A stretch of 50,312 nt of DNA from Phragmitibacter sp. (GTDB lineage Bacteria > Verrucomicrobiota > Verrucomicrobiia > Verrucomicrobiales > Verrucomicrobiaceae). Made by a program: the position numbers and the translations under genes. The stretch spans positions 1 to 50,312 of the forward strand of contig JANYJH010000100.1 in NCBI GenBank assembly GCA_025361865.1, written 5' to 3'. Below, one piece after another: positions 25,427-34,662 of the stretch. The notes beneath the pieces are model-generated. The model did not search any database, was not told where the DNA came from, and worked only from the letters and a program-made list of their open reading frames with translations. How positions within the stretch are numbered: position 1 is the stretch's first letter; every line of letters starts with the position of its first letter.

Positions 25427-25488
25427 GGAGCGCGGCCTTTAGGCCGCTTGAGGCCGCCTTACTGATGCGGGCTGAAGCTCCGCGCTCC
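25427..25488. repeat. Palindromic element spanning the psd 3' end
   Basis: Outer arms GGAGCGCGG (25427-25435) and CCGCGCTCC (25480-25488) are perfect 9-bp inverted repeats. Inside is GCGGCCT (25432-25438) with AGGCCGC (25441-25447), a second 7-bp stem. The element is 62 bases and covers the last 16 codons of psd. It resembles GC-rich REP/palindromic repeats common in verrucomicrobial genomes, but copy number cannot be judged from one window. It may also end transcription from both sides. Confidence 0.55.
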
Positions 25489-26386
25489 CCGCCACATCGC
25501 CCATCTTCGCATAGACTTCGCGGCCTTCCGCGCTGTGCTTGAGGAGGTCATCGGCGAAGCGCATCTTGCCCGGTTCGAAGAGGGTGATGAAGCAGGAGCC
25601 GCCGAAGAGGAAGTAACCTTTCTCAGCCCCTTTTTTCGCAGGGCTGTCGGCGGCATGAGTCAGGACGACGGTGCCGACACAGGTCGCGCCGACCTCGAGC
25701 AAGAGGACGCTGCCGAGCCGTTGCGTTCCCAATTCGGTAAGGTAGCGCTCGTTTTCCCAAAGCAGCGTGGGGCGCTGGCGCAGCGCGATGGGATTGACCG
25801 AATACAGGGGGCCGGCGAGGGATTGCGTCTGTCCCGGCACGCCATCAAAGGGGAAGTGGAAGCGATGATAATCCACTGGGCAGAGCCTTGAGATGAGCAG
25901 CGATCCTTTGGCGAAGCGGGCCGCGAGCGCGTCGTCTTTAAGGAGTGCTTTGAGATCGAAGTGGATGCCTTTGATGAAAATGCCGTCATTCGTGGAGATG
26001 TCGGGAATGGCGAAATGTCGGCCATCTGCCGGGAAGATGATGGCGTCTTCAGCCGCTGCGATGGGCCGTGCGGAAGGCTTCAGCTTGCGGGAGAAGAAGG
26101 CGTTGAAGTTCGCGAAGCTCTCTGGAGCTTGGGCCATCTCGGTGGTGTCCGTGCCGTATTGCGCAATGAACGGCGCGATTTTGGCCTTGCTCGCCGCCTT
26201 GTTCATGCGCCAGCCATACCAGCGGGAGAAAAAGGAACGCTTGATGAATAAGCTGGTGACCACGCGACCCAATGGATTCTCGTAGGCCCAGCGGAGGAAG
26301 CCTTCGCCATAGATGGCTTCGGTCTCGATCTGCTGCGTGTAACGGTTGAAGTAAGTCACGGGTGAAGCTTGGGGCTGGATTTTCAA
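25439..26386 (-). CDS. psd: Phosphatidylserine decarboxylase proenzyme
   Basis: PSD decarboxylates phosphatidylserine to phosphatidylethanolamine using a pyruvoyl group formed by self-cleavage. The cleavage site is GGSC at residues 262-265 (Gly263/Ser264), with DYHRFHFP (His174) and PADGR (Asp121) in expected places. The N-terminal fold (VTYFNRYTQQIETEAIYGEGFLRWAYENPLGR) fits the PSD family. Start is TTG 26386, since no ATG precedes the conserved region. The last 16 residues (from Ala-Gly at about 299) come from a GC-rich palindromic element that overlaps the end. The gene is downstream of the midA-like gene on the same strand. Confidence 0.9.
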   Translation of the reverse strand: MKIQPQASPVTYFNRYTQQIETEAIYGEGFLRWAYENPLGRVVTSLFIKRSFFSRWYGWRMNKAASKAKIAPFIAQYGTDTTEMAQAPESFANFNAFFSRKLKPSARPIAAAEDAIIFPADGRHFAIPDISTNDGIFIKGIHFDLKALLKDDALAARFAKGSLLISRLCPVDYHRFHFPFDGVPGQTQSLAGPLYSVNPIALRQRPTLLWENERYLTELGTQRLGSVLLLEVGATCVGTVVLTHAADSPAKKGAEKGYFLFGGSCFITLFEPGKMRFADDLLKHSAEGREVYAKMGDVAGSAELQPASVRRPQAA

Positions 26387-26394
26387 GGCGTCAT

Positions 26395-26422
26395 CCTCAA
26401 GCCTCAGGCCTCAAGCCTCAAG
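26395..26422. repeat. 7-bp tandem repeat, four units
   Basis: CCTCAAG is repeated four times without gaps (the second unit is CCTCAGG). The array includes the last codons and stop of the midA-like gene (TGA at 26411-26413) and the gap before psd. Slippage could alter the C terminus of the methyltransferase. Confidence 0.7.
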
Positions 26423-27547
26423 CCCTAATCGTCTCCATGCAGCATCCCTTTGCAAGTCATCGACAGCGAGCTTCGATCCCTTCGTCAACGTCATCACTTG
26501 GAAGGCATGACCGAGATGGCTGGGGTGGGTGAGCGTCTGGAATTGGCGCATCCAAGCGGCGTCTGGCTGGAAGTCCGGCTGTTGCATCAGCGCGGTCGTG
26601 ACTCGGGTAAGAAAGCGGCCTTGTTCAATGAACTCGGTCACGGCAAAACCCAGCGTCTGCGCCTCTTGCGCCAGCCTCGTGAAGTTCACATGGGCCGTGA
26701 GATCGGCTTCGCCAAGGTCCTGCAAAAGGTGGTCATCGCATTGATGATGGAGGTAGCGCCGAAGGGTTCCCTGGCTCCGTTCGGGCGCGTAGTATTCCCG
26801 ACTCGCGTGCCCGTAGTCAGCCATGAGAATGGTTCCTTGAAAGGGGCTGGCGGCAACGCTGCGGAGCCAAGTGAGCATCTCCAAATTCAGCTCAGTGATG
26901 TAGCCGATAGGGAAGTCGTTGCCGAGCCGATCAAGTTCGTTTTGCAAGGCTGCGCTGGACACAGGACCGACGACGAACTGGAACTCGCCAGACTCATCGA
27001 CGCGAACATGCAGTTCCTTCCAACCGTCTTGTGTCCACTGCACGCGATGGACGGGAAAGGCATCGAGCAGTTCATTGGCGAGGAACAGGCCCGGCTCTAT
27101 CGTCGGTAGTTCCTGCCAAGACGGCACCTGAAGCAGCTTCACTGAGAACTCGCCAAGGGTCTTCTGCTGCGTCTCACGAAAGCGCGCATCCGGTTCGATG
27201 ATGACGTATTGAACCAACTCATAAAGCTCAGGGTGTCTGGCTTGCAGCGCTGTGAGCACATCCTTCGCGAGCGTGCCATCATGCGCGCCTTGCTCCAGCA
27301 AAGTAAAGCCTCTGGGCTGGCCGAGCTCTTTCCAAAGTGAAGCTGCATATTCCGCTAGCAACGCTCCGAAAAGCGGGCCGACACTGACACTGGTGAAGAA
27401 GTCTCCACGGCGTCCGATGCGTCGCACACCGTGGCGGTAGTAGCCGATTTCGGGCTCATAGAGAGCGATGCGCATGATCTCAGACCAAGGGAGCCTTTGC
27501 GCCGTCGAGGTGGAGAGGCGTTCGCGAATGAGGTCTGCGGCGCTCAC
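26411..27547 (-). CDS. MidA/NDUFAF7-type SAM-dependent methyltransferase
   Basis: The protein matches the MidA/NDUFAF7 (PF02636) group: MRIALYEPEIGYY, GRRGDFFTSVSVGPLFG and FLANELLDAFPVHRVQW, with the motif I region LLEQGAHDGTLA, and MADYGHASREYY. NDUFAF7 methylates an arginine of a complex I subunit in mitochondria; the bacterial target is unknown. Translation starts with GTG 27547 in a GTGA overlap with the TPR gene stop, so the two are coupled. The C-terminus is set inside a 7-bp tandem repeat. 378 residues is the usual length. Confidence 0.87.
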   Translation of the reverse strand: MSAADLIRERLSTSTAQRLPWSEIMRIALYEPEIGYYRHGVRRIGRRGDFFTSVSVGPLFGALLAEYAASLWKELGQPRGFTLLEQGAHDGTLAKDVLTALQARHPELYELVQYVIIEPDARFRETQQKTLGEFSVKLLQVPSWQELPTIEPGLFLANELLDAFPVHRVQWTQDGWKELHVRVDESGEFQFVVGPVSSAALQNELDRLGNDFPIGYITELNLEMLTWLRSVAASPFQGTILMADYGHASREYYAPERSQGTLRRYLHHQCDDHLLQDLGEADLTAHVNFTRLAQEAQTLGFAVTEFIEQGRFLTRVTTALMQQPDFQPDAAWMRQFQTLTHPSHLGHAFQVMTLTKGSKLAVDDLQRDAAWRRLGLEA

Positions 27548-29319
27548 TTGTCCTTCGCAGGTAGCTCGGGCTTGGGTTCCGGTTTGATGCCGAGTGCGGC
27601 TTCGGCGCGCTTGCGGACATCTTCATTCGTCGGCTTAAGGTCCAGCGTGCGCTTCCAATACTCCGTGGCTTTCTCCTTGTTATTCATCTTTTCATAGGTG
27701 CGCGCCAGATGCTCCAGCATCTCCGCGTCTTCGGATTCCCAAGTCTCCTGCATGGACTCGGCGCGTTGGAATTCCTTCAAGGCTTCGTCATATTTGCCTT
27801 GCTGATAATAGAGCCAGCCGAGGCTGTCGATGAAGCTGTTCACGTTCGGCGCGAGTTCGTTGGCTTTGCGAATGAGTTCGCCCGCCTGGTCAAGATGCTG
27901 GCCCTTATCCACCCACATGTAGCCGAGGTAGTTCATGGCATTGGCCGCGACTTCGGGATTGTCTGCGGGCGTGAGTTGAATGGACTGCTGGAACTCTTTG
28001 ACCGAGTCTTCAAGGCGACCACTGCGCTCCAAAGCAATGCCGCGATTAAAATGGAAGTCATAGTCGAGGCGCTCAGGAGCCATCGTTTCCGCGAGCTGGG
28101 CCGTGCGCTCGAAGAGCTTGGCAGCTTCCGCGTATTTCTTGGAACGGGTCAGGGCCACCGCGCTGTAATAGAGGACGCGGGGTTCGTTCGGGAAAAGCTG
28201 GGCGGCGCGTTGAGTGAAGTGCTCAAACTGCTCCGGCTCTTTCACGAAGCGCATCAGCGCGCAGACCTGGAGGTAGTCCTGCATCTCCCCGCCGCCTGCT
28301 TTCAGCGCGGCTTCCAGATGCGGCAGGGCCTTGTCCACATGGCGCTTTTGCAGGTAAACGCTGGCGAGGAGTTTCTGATGTTCAATGTCGAGCGGATAGG
28401 CTTCAACGAGGCTTTCAAGGGCATGCAGGGAGTCATCCGCCTTGTCCAGAGCTTCATAGAGACGGACGACTCGCTTGCGGGCATCAATGCTCCCGCTGCG
28501 TTTCACCACGGCTTCATTGATCGCGAGGGAGCGATCGAACTGATTGCTGAACAGGAAGTAATCTGCGACCTGGACCTGAGCTTCTTCATCGCTCGCCGCG
28601 GTGGCTTGAGCCAGGGCTTTCTCAAAGTAGCCGTTGATTTTAGCGAGGTGTTCTTTGCGGTGTTCAGGGTCGCCGAGCGGCCAGACTTCTTGAGCGATCC
28701 GGCCCAAGTCCAACCAGTAGGCGGCTTCGGTGGAAGTCTGTTTCGCGGCCAGTTCCAGTGTTTGCGCGGCTTTGGCTTTGGCCGCTTTCATCTTCAGCGC
28801 GTCTTTTTCAGACTGGGCCATCGCGAGCTGTAAGCGCACGGTGATGATGTAGATTTCTGCGTTCTTTGGGAACTTGGTCAAGGCCTGATCCGCAGCGGTG
28901 GCGGCCCGCGTCAGCAGGGCGTTCTCTTCATTCCCATGCGTCAAAGCGAAGTTGATGAGGCTGAGCTGGGCGTCAGGAGTGGTGGGGTTCGCTTTGATCT
29001 GATCTTCGAGCAGCTTCACAGCGGGTTCGAGCCCCTGATAATTCATCGCCAGTTCAGCGATGTGGCCGACGAGCGTGGCATCTCCTTGATCGCTTTTCAG
29101 AAAGGCGAGGTAGTGGTCCAAGGCCTCGCGCATTTTCCCGGCGTCCTCAGACATGCGGGCGCTGAGGTAGTGGGCGAGGGCGGAGGCGCGTTGCTCGCCA
29201 GCAGCGGCCAGGAGTTGATCTTTCGCAGCGAGCGGCTCAGGCGGCGTAGCGGCGGGAAGCGACTGCACCAGAACCATGCTAGCGAGAATGAGTCGAGTGA
29301 GATGGCGCGGCGGAGTCAT
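27544..29319 (-). CDS. Exported tetratricopeptide-repeat protein
   Basis: A signal peptide (MTPPRHLTRLILASMVLVQSLPAA) begins at ATG 29319; the longer frame would overlap the fucose-synthase stop. The remainder is a continuous array of TPR-like helical repeats, for instance LEHLARTYEKMNNKEKATEYWKRTL and SFIDSLGWLYYQQGKYDEALKEFQRA. There is no catalytic domain. TPR proteins provide protein-protein contacts, here likely in the periplasm or at the envelope. Its stop overlaps the start of the methyltransferase gene by four bases. The repeats resemble those of lipoprotein/BamD-like and PilF-like assembly proteins but no specific one is indicated. Confidence 0.85.
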   Translation of the reverse strand: MTPPRHLTRLILASMVLVQSLPAATPPEPLAAKDQLLAAAGEQRASALAHYLSARMSEDAGKMREALDHYLAFLKSDQGDATLVGHIAELAMNYQGLEPAVKLLEDQIKANPTTPDAQLSLINFALTHGNEENALLTRAATAADQALTKFPKNAEIYIITVRLQLAMAQSEKDALKMKAAKAKAAQTLELAAKQTSTEAAYWLDLGRIAQEVWPLGDPEHRKEHLAKINGYFEKALAQATAASDEEAQVQVADYFLFSNQFDRSLAINEAVVKRSGSIDARKRVVRLYEALDKADDSLHALESLVEAYPLDIEHQKLLASVYLQKRHVDKALPHLEAALKAGGGEMQDYLQVCALMRFVKEPEQFEHFTQRAAQLFPNEPRVLYYSAVALTRSKKYAEAAKLFERTAQLAETMAPERLDYDFHFNRGIALERSGRLEDSVKEFQQSIQLTPADNPEVAANAMNYLGYMWVDKGQHLDQAGELIRKANELAPNVNSFIDSLGWLYYQQGKYDEALKEFQRAESMQETWESEDAEMLEHLARTYEKMNNKEKATEYWKRTLDLKPTNEDVRKRAEAALGIKPEPKPELPAKDK

Positions 29320-29338
29320 GGTGTAAGGTGGGAAGGTT

Positions 29339-30292
29339 TCAAAGCCGCGCTTCCCCGCTGAGGAGGTAGCTTTGGAAGGCTTCATAAGCATCATGCAAGC
29401 CATCTTTCAGAGAGGTGTGTGCCTTCCAGCCAAGAGCTGCCATCCGGCTCTCGTCCATAAGTTTCCGTGGCGTGCCGTCCGGTTTGGAAGCGTCAAAGAT
29501 CAGCTCACCGGTGTAGCCCGTCGTGGCTTTCACCAGCTCGGCTAGTTCACGGATCGTCACATCCGTGCCGGTGCCGATGTTGACCCAATCGGGCGGATTC
29601 TCGACGCCGAGCAGATGCAGACATCCTTCCGCGAGATCGTCCACATGCAGGAATTCACGGCGAGGCGTGCCGCTGCCCCAGACGACGACTTGAGGGAGGT
29701 GGTTGACTTTGGCCTCGTGGAAACGACGCAGAAGCGCGGGGATGACGTGGGAGTTCTCCGGGTGGTAGTTGTCTCCCACCCCGTAGAGATTGGTAGGCAT
29801 GGCCGAATGGAAGAGCACGCCGTGCTGGCTGCGGTAGTGCTGGCAAAGCTTAAGACCGGCGATCTTCGCGATGGCGTAGGCCTCGTTCGTCTTTTCCAAC
29901 GGGCTGGTGAGCAGGCTGTCCTCCGGCATCGGCTGCGGAGCCTCACGCGGATAAATGCAGGAACTGCCGAGGAAGAGCAGCCGCTTCACGCCACACTGGT
30001 AAGCCGCGTGGATCGTATTGGCGGCGATCATCATGTTCTGGTAGATGAACTCCGCAGGGTAAGCACTGTTCGCATGAATGCCGCCGACCTTCGCTGCCGC
30101 AACGATGACCACGTCCGGCTTACGGGCCGCCATGAAGTCTTCCACCTGCTGCTGCCTGAGCAAATCGCACTCCTCACGGGTCGCGGTGATGACGTTCTTG
30201 CAACCCTGCTTGGTCAGCGCGCGCATCAATGCGCCGCCAACCATGCCGCGATGGCCAGCGATGTAGATGGAACCGTTGTCTCTTAATGACAT
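29339..30292 (-). CDS. fcl: GDP-L-fucose synthase
   Basis: The enzyme converts GDP-4-keto-6-deoxy-mannose to GDP-L-fucose by epimerisation and reduction. The NAD(P)-binding loop is [11 protein letters not shown], followed by the family features [22 protein letters not shown] and the catalytic Tyr/Lys in EAYAIAK, and [26 protein letters not shown] 30292 (MSLRDNGS) is chosen. About 317 residues is the family length. It supplies fucose for cell-surface polysaccharide. The usual partner gmd is not in this window. It is divergent from serA. Confidence 0.92.
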   Translation of the reverse strand: MSLRDNGSIYIAGHRGMVGGALMRALTKQGCKNVITATREECDLLRQQQVEDFMAARKPDVVIVAAAKVGGIHANSAYPAEFIYQNMMIAANTIHAAYQCGVKRLLFLGSSCIYPREAPQPMPEDSLLTSPLEKTNEAYAIAKIAGLKLCQHYRSQHGVLFHSAMPTNLYGVGDNYHPENSHVIPALLRRFHEAKVNHLPQVVVWGSGTPRREFLHVDDLAEGCLHLLGVENPPDWVNIGTGTDVTIRELAELVKATTGYTGELIFDASKPDGTPRKLMDESRMAALGWKAHTSLKDGLHDAYEAFQSYLLSGEARL

Positions 30293-30445
30293 ATGGAAAT
30301 TTAGACCGTGCTGGCGATAAGTGCAACGTATGGCTGGAGGATAGGAATGACAACGAGGATACGGGAGCGGGCTAACTCGCACTTAGGAAATCACGAAGAT
30401 TCGCCACTTGAGCAACCCGCGCAGCGTGCTAGCCTGCCCATCCCT

Positions 30446-32044
30446 ATGGCGAAATACCACATCCTCGTTGCTGACCCCATCTCGCAAACCGGCATTGATC
30501 TTCTCAAAGCAGAGTCCTCTTTTCAGGTCGAAGTAAAGCTCGGCATGAAGGAAGCCGAGTTCTGTGAGGCCGCGAAGGATGCGGATGCCATCATCGTCCG
30601 CAGCGGTGTGAAAGTCACGGCCAAGATCATCGAAGCAGCGCCGAAACTTAAGGTCATCGGTCGCGCAGGTGTCGGCGTGGACAATATCGACATCCCTGCG
30701 GCTTCCAAGCACGGCGTCGTAGTGATGAATACGCCCGGAGGCAATACCGTCTCCACCGCCGAGCACGCCTTCACCTTGATGATGAGCCTCGCCCGCAAAG
30801 TCCCGCAGGCTCATGCCACGATTATGGCTGGCAAATGGGACCGTAAGAGCTTCCAAGGCACCGAGCTCAACCACAAAACCCTCGCCGTTCTCGGCATGGG
30901 CCGCATTGGGACGGAGTTCGCCAAACGTGCGATGGCCTTCGGGATGCATGTTGTCGCTTACGATCCCTACCTCAGCGCCAGCCGCGCGCAGATGCTCGGC
31001 GTCGAGCTTCGGGATAATCTGGATGACGCCGTGAAAGACGCGGATTTCATCACCATGCACATGCCGCTCACGAACGAGACCAAGCACATGCTGAACGAAG
31101 AACGGATGCGCAAGATCAAGAAAGGTGTCCGCATCATCAACTGCGCTCGTGGCGGTCTGGTCTGTGATGAGGCCTTGGCTAAGCTCCTCGTGGAAGGCCA
31201 GGTCGGCGGTGCGGCGTTGGATGTTTTTGAGGTCGAGCCACCTCCGGCTGACTACCCTTTATTGGCCGCTCCGAACGTGGTCTTCACTCCGCACTTGGGC
31301 GCTTCGACTGGCGAAGCTCAGGAAAGCGTCGGCATCGAAATCGCAGAACAGGTCAAAGCGAACCTTCTGGAAGGAACCGTTCTGAACGCGGTGAACATGC
31401 CGAACGTCGATCCGAAGACGCTCGCGCAGATAGGACCTTTCCTTCGTTTTGGTGAGATTCTTGGCCGACTTATCTCGCAAATCGCCCCGCAGCGTGCGGA
31501 GTCTCTGAGCGTCAGTTACAGCGGCAAGCTCGGGGAGATGGACACCACGCTCATCTCTCGCGGCGTCTTGAAAGGCTACCTTGAGAAGCCCATCGGCGCA
31601 GATCAGGTGAACCTCATCAATGCCGTCAGCACCGCTGAAAGCCTCGGTCTGGGCTTCTCGGAAACCCGCGTTCCCGGCCCAACGGAATTCCACGATCTGA
31701 TCGAAGTGCAAGTAGGCACCGATGGGGACAAGGCCGTCATCAGCGGCAGCTTCTTCGGTGGAGATCCCCGCATCGTGAAGATCAACGGACGCCGCGTGGA
31801 AGCCAAGCCTGAGGGAACCCTTCTACTGGTGGAGAACGATGACCGCCCCGGCATGATCGGCGCGTATGGCTCCATCCTTGGCAAGAATCAGGTGAACATC
31901 GCGAACATGTCCCTGAGCCGTAACGTTGAAGGCGGCACCGCCTTCACCCTGATCAGCCTTGACTCCACGCCGAACACGGAGGTGATCAAGGAGCTGGAAC
32001 AGGTCGCCGGCGTGAAGCGTATCTACTGCATGGCTTTGGATTGA
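30446..32044 (+). CDS. serA: D-3-phosphoglycerate dehydrogenase
   Basis: SerA oxidises 3-phosphoglycerate to 3-phosphohydroxypyruvate, the first step of serine synthesis. The NAD-binding domain includes VLGMGRIGTEFAKRA; the catalytic set includes the Arg in NCARGGLVCDEAL, and Glu and His in FEVEPP...TPHLGAST. After it come an ASB (allosteric substrate-binding) domain and a C-terminal ACT domain (LLVENDDRPGMIGAYGSILG, then VNIANMSLSR), so serine feedback control is possible. ATG 30446 (MAKYHILVADPI) is used. The length of 532 residues matches the long bacterial type. Confidence 0.95.
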   Translation: MAKYHILVADPISQTGIDLLKAESSFQVEVKLGMKEAEFCEAAKDADAIIVRSGVKVTAKIIEAAPKLKVIGRAGVGVDNIDIPAASKHGVVVMNTPGGNTVSTAEHAFTLMMSLARKVPQAHATIMAGKWDRKSFQGTELNHKTLAVLGMGRIGTEFAKRAMAFGMHVVAYDPYLSASRAQMLGVELRDNLDDAVKDADFITMHMPLTNETKHMLNEERMRKIKKGVRIINCARGGLVCDEALAKLLVEGQVGGAALDVFEVEPPPADYPLLAAPNVVFTPHLGASTGEAQESVGIEIAEQVKANLLEGTVLNAVNMPNVDPKTLAQIGPFLRFGEILGRLISQIAPQRAESLSVSYSGKLGEMDTTLISRGVLKGYLEKPIGADQVNLINAVSTAESLGLGFSETRVPGPTEFHDLIEVQVGTDGDKAVISGSFFGGDPRIVKINGRRVEAKPEGTLLLVENDDRPGMIGAYGSILGKNQVNIANMSLSRNVEGGTAFTLISLDSTPNTEVIKELEQVAGVKRIYCMALD

Positions 32045-32053
32045 TCTTCCCCC

Positions 32054-32485
32054 ATGAAACCCGTTCTTCTCACAGCCCTGGCCCTGCTGCTTCTGCCGCC
32101 TGCCGCGATGGCTGATTTTGAGGCTAAGGAAGGCACCTTTCTGGCCGTGGAACTGAAGTATGTCGCCAAGGGCAAGGAGCCTGTCGTGGTGAGAACTTCA
32201 TCCTTGGCTGATACGGAAATGACGCTGCCTCTTCAGGTTTCCGATGAGCGAATCTGGCCTGTGAGTATCAGTGCGATTCACAGCAAAACACTGATCACCA
32301 GCATTCACGTTTCCGTCCCCGAGGAGATCCCGCGCTTGACCACTCAGCAGGCAAAGGAACATGCGCAAGTCATCGTCGGGCGTAGTCCGATGCTGGAAGT
32401 TTATCTCCCCGCCAAGCTCAACGACAACCTCACGGTGGTCGAGACGAACACCTACTTGCTCACGCTGAGGATTCGCGCCCTTTAG
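32054..32485 (+). CDS. Small secreted protein of unknown function
   Basis: The first 20 residues (MKPVLLTALALLLLPPAAMA) are a clear signal peptide with an AMA cleavage site. The 123 remaining residues are mostly beta-strand pattern with no Cys and no known motif. It starts 9 bases after the serA stop and ends 45 bases before the M3 peptidase start, so it probably belongs to a serA-peptidase transcript. I do not recognise the family. Confidence 0.75.
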   Translation: MKPVLLTALALLLLPPAAMADFEAKEGTFLAVELKYVAKGKEPVVVRTSSLADTEMTLPLQVSDERIWPVSISAIHSKTLITSIHVSVPEEIPRLTTQQAKEHAQVIVGRSPMLEVYLPAKLNDNLTVVETNTYLLTLRIRAL

Positions 32486-32530
32486 CCTTTGCCTCCCTGC
32501 TGCGTCGTCAGAAAAAAGAATCGCTTTCCC

Positions 32531-34642
32531 ATGCCCCATCCTTTCCTCGAAAACACCTTTCACGTCCTTTGGTCCACCCTCAAACCGGAAGCGGTGGAAG
32601 CGGACATCACGAAAGCCCTGAGCCGCGCGGAACGGGCTTTGAACAAGGTCATTAATCAGGATCGTGGCCACCTCACGTTTGAGAGAGTGATGCTCGGCTA
32701 CGAGGAAGCCTTGCGGGATTTGAATGAGTCGTGGGGCTTGGTCACGCATCTGGACTCCGTCTGCAACTCCGCCGAACTGCGCGACGCTCATAACAAGATG
32801 CTGCCGAAGGTGAGCGCGTTTTTTGCAAAGATTCCTCTCAACGAGCACCTCTGGGATCTCGTGCTCACTTACAGTAAAACGGAGGAAGCCCGGGCTCTCA
32901 CGGGAGTGCGCCGTCGCTGCATGGATGAATCACTCGCGTATTTCCGCCAACACGGCGCGGAACTGCCCGCTGAGAAGAAGAAACGACTCGAAGAAATCGA
33001 GGCTGAGCTATCCCAAGCCACCCAGAAATACTCTGAGAACGTGCTCGATTCCACCAACGCTTGGGAGCTTGTTTTGGACAGCACGGACAGGCTCAAAGGG
33101 CTGCCAGTATCAGCCATTGACGCTGCCCGTGCTGATGCGGAAGCGAAGGGACTCAGCACGCCAGAAGCGCCGAAGTATCGCTTCACGCTGAAGGCTCCCT
33201 CCCTCATTCCCCTGATGGAGCACGCCGTGGATGACGCCTTGCGTCAGGAAGTCTGGGAAGGAAACATCACCGTGGGCCGTGGCGGTAACTATGACAATAC
33301 GGAGCTGGTCTGGACCATTCTGCGTCTGCGTCACGAGAAGGCCCAACTGCTCGGCAAGCCCAACTTTGCGGACTATATCTTGGAGCGTCGCATGGCCAAG
33401 AGCGGGGCCACCGCGATGAACTTCACGGAAGAGATCCACCGCAAAGTGAAGAGTGCTTTCGATCGCGAAATCATCGCGTTGCAGGAATATTGCGCGGACC
33501 AGAAACAGGACAGCCTGCGCCTGTTGGAACCGTGGGAGATCGCTTACTGGAGCGAGAAGCGTCGCCACGAAGCCTATGATTTCGATCAGGAAGAGTTGCG
33601 TCCTTACTTCCAAGTGAATGGTGTTTTGAGCGGCATGTTCCGTATCGCTGAACGGCTCTTCGACATCCGTATTATTGAACGCGAAGCCGTCTTTTACGGT
33701 GGTGATACGGGACCGAGCAGCACGCAACCGAACGAATCCGGCCCGGTTGAGGTCTGGCATCCCGAGGTCAAATTCTATGAGGTTCGCACGGAAGGCGGCA
33801 TCCACATCGGCAGCTTCTACGCGGACTGGCATCCCCGTGATTCCAAGCGTAGCGGAGCCTGGATGAACTACCTGAAAGGTGGTTGGCCGAGCGTTGGCGA
33901 GCGTGATCGCCGTCCACATCTGGGCCTCATCTGTGGGAACATGACCCCGCCCGTTGGTGACAAGCCGGCGCTGCTCACGCATGATGAAGTCTGCACCGTC
34001 TTCCATGAGTTCGGCCACCTTTTGCACCAACTTCTGGGCAACGTGGAAATCCCCAGCATGAACGGCGTGAACGTCGCTTGGGACTTCGTGGAGCTGCCAT
34101 CGCAACTCTTGGAGAACTTCTGTTGGGCGCGCGAAAGCCTCGACTTCTTCGCGAAGCATTACGAAACAGGCGAGCCCATTCCAGATAAGCTCTTCAACAA
34201 AATGATCGCTGCGCGCAATTACATGAGTGCCGTGGGCACCATGCGTCAGCTCGGCTTTGGTAAGCTCGATCTCGATCTGCACATGAGCGATCCGGCGGTT
34301 GTTGATGTGGATCTTGACACGTTGGCGCGGCGCCTCATCGCAGATTACCTGTTCCCCACCAAGACCGAAGCTCCGACGATGGCGCGCCGCTTTGGCCACT
34401 TATTCAGTAGCCCCGTCGGTTACGCAGCTAGCTACTACAGCTACAAATGGGCTGAAGTTCTGGATGCCGACGCCTTCACCCGGTTCCAAGACGAAGGCGT
34501 GCTCAATCCCACCGTCGGTCGGGCCTTGCGCGATTGCATCCTGAGCAAAGGAAACAGCGAAGACCCTGCAAAACTCTTCCGCGACTTCATGGGCCGTGAC
34601 CCTGATCCCAATGCGCTGCTCGCGAGAGCAGGGCTGGCGTAA
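32531..34642 (+). CDS. M3-family zinc metallopeptidase (oligopeptidase A-like)
   Basis: The zinc motif is HEFGH with His492 and His496 in VCTVFHEFGHLLHQLLG, and the third ligand Glu follows in ELPSQLLENFCW, the M3 arrangement. The protein is about 703 residues and has no signal peptide, fitting cytoplasmic oligopeptidase A (PrlC) that degrades signal peptides and short peptides. ATG 32531 (MPHPFLENTFHV) is used. It is convergent with the next gene, with only 20 bases between the stops. Confidence 0.92.
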   Translation: MPHPFLENTFHVLWSTLKPEAVEADITKALSRAERALNKVINQDRGHLTFERVMLGYEEALRDLNESWGLVTHLDSVCNSAELRDAHNKMLPKVSAFFAKIPLNEHLWDLVLTYSKTEEARALTGVRRRCMDESLAYFRQHGAELPAEKKKRLEEIEAELSQATQKYSENVLDSTNAWELVLDSTDRLKGLPVSAIDAARADAEAKGLSTPEAPKYRFTLKAPSLIPLMEHAVDDALRQEVWEGNITVGRGGNYDNTELVWTILRLRHEKAQLLGKPNFADYILERRMAKSGATAMNFTEEIHRKVKSAFDREIIALQEYCADQKQDSLRLLEPWEIAYWSEKRRHEAYDFDQEELRPYFQVNGVLSGMFRIAERLFDIRIIEREAVFYGGDTGPSSTQPNESGPVEVWHPEVKFYEVRTEGGIHIGSFYADWHPRDSKRSGAWMNYLKGGWPSVGERDRRPHLGLICGNMTPPVGDKPALLTHDEVCTVFHEFGHLLHQLLGNVEIPSMNGVNVAWDFVELPSQLLENFCWARESLDFFAKHYETGEPIPDKLFNKMIAARNYMSAVGTMRQLGFGKLDLDLHMSDPAVVDVDLDTLARRLIADYLFPTKTEAPTMARRFGHLFSSPVGYAASYYSYKWAEVLDADAFTRFQDEGVLNPTVGRALRDCILSKGNSEDPAKLFRDFMGRDPDPNALLARAGLA

Positions 34643-34662
34643 GCGGGTGGTGTGTTCCGCTA

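Noticed and set aside
27709-28833. Long plus-strand frame opposite the TPR gene
   Set aside because: It is the complement of a gene with a clear TPR repeat pattern; its own sequence has no conserved domain and reads as a shadow of GC-rich codon use.
33110-34399. Long minus-strand frame opposite the M3 peptidase
   Set aside because: The plus strand carries the intact HEFGH peptidase; the opposite frame has no family pattern.
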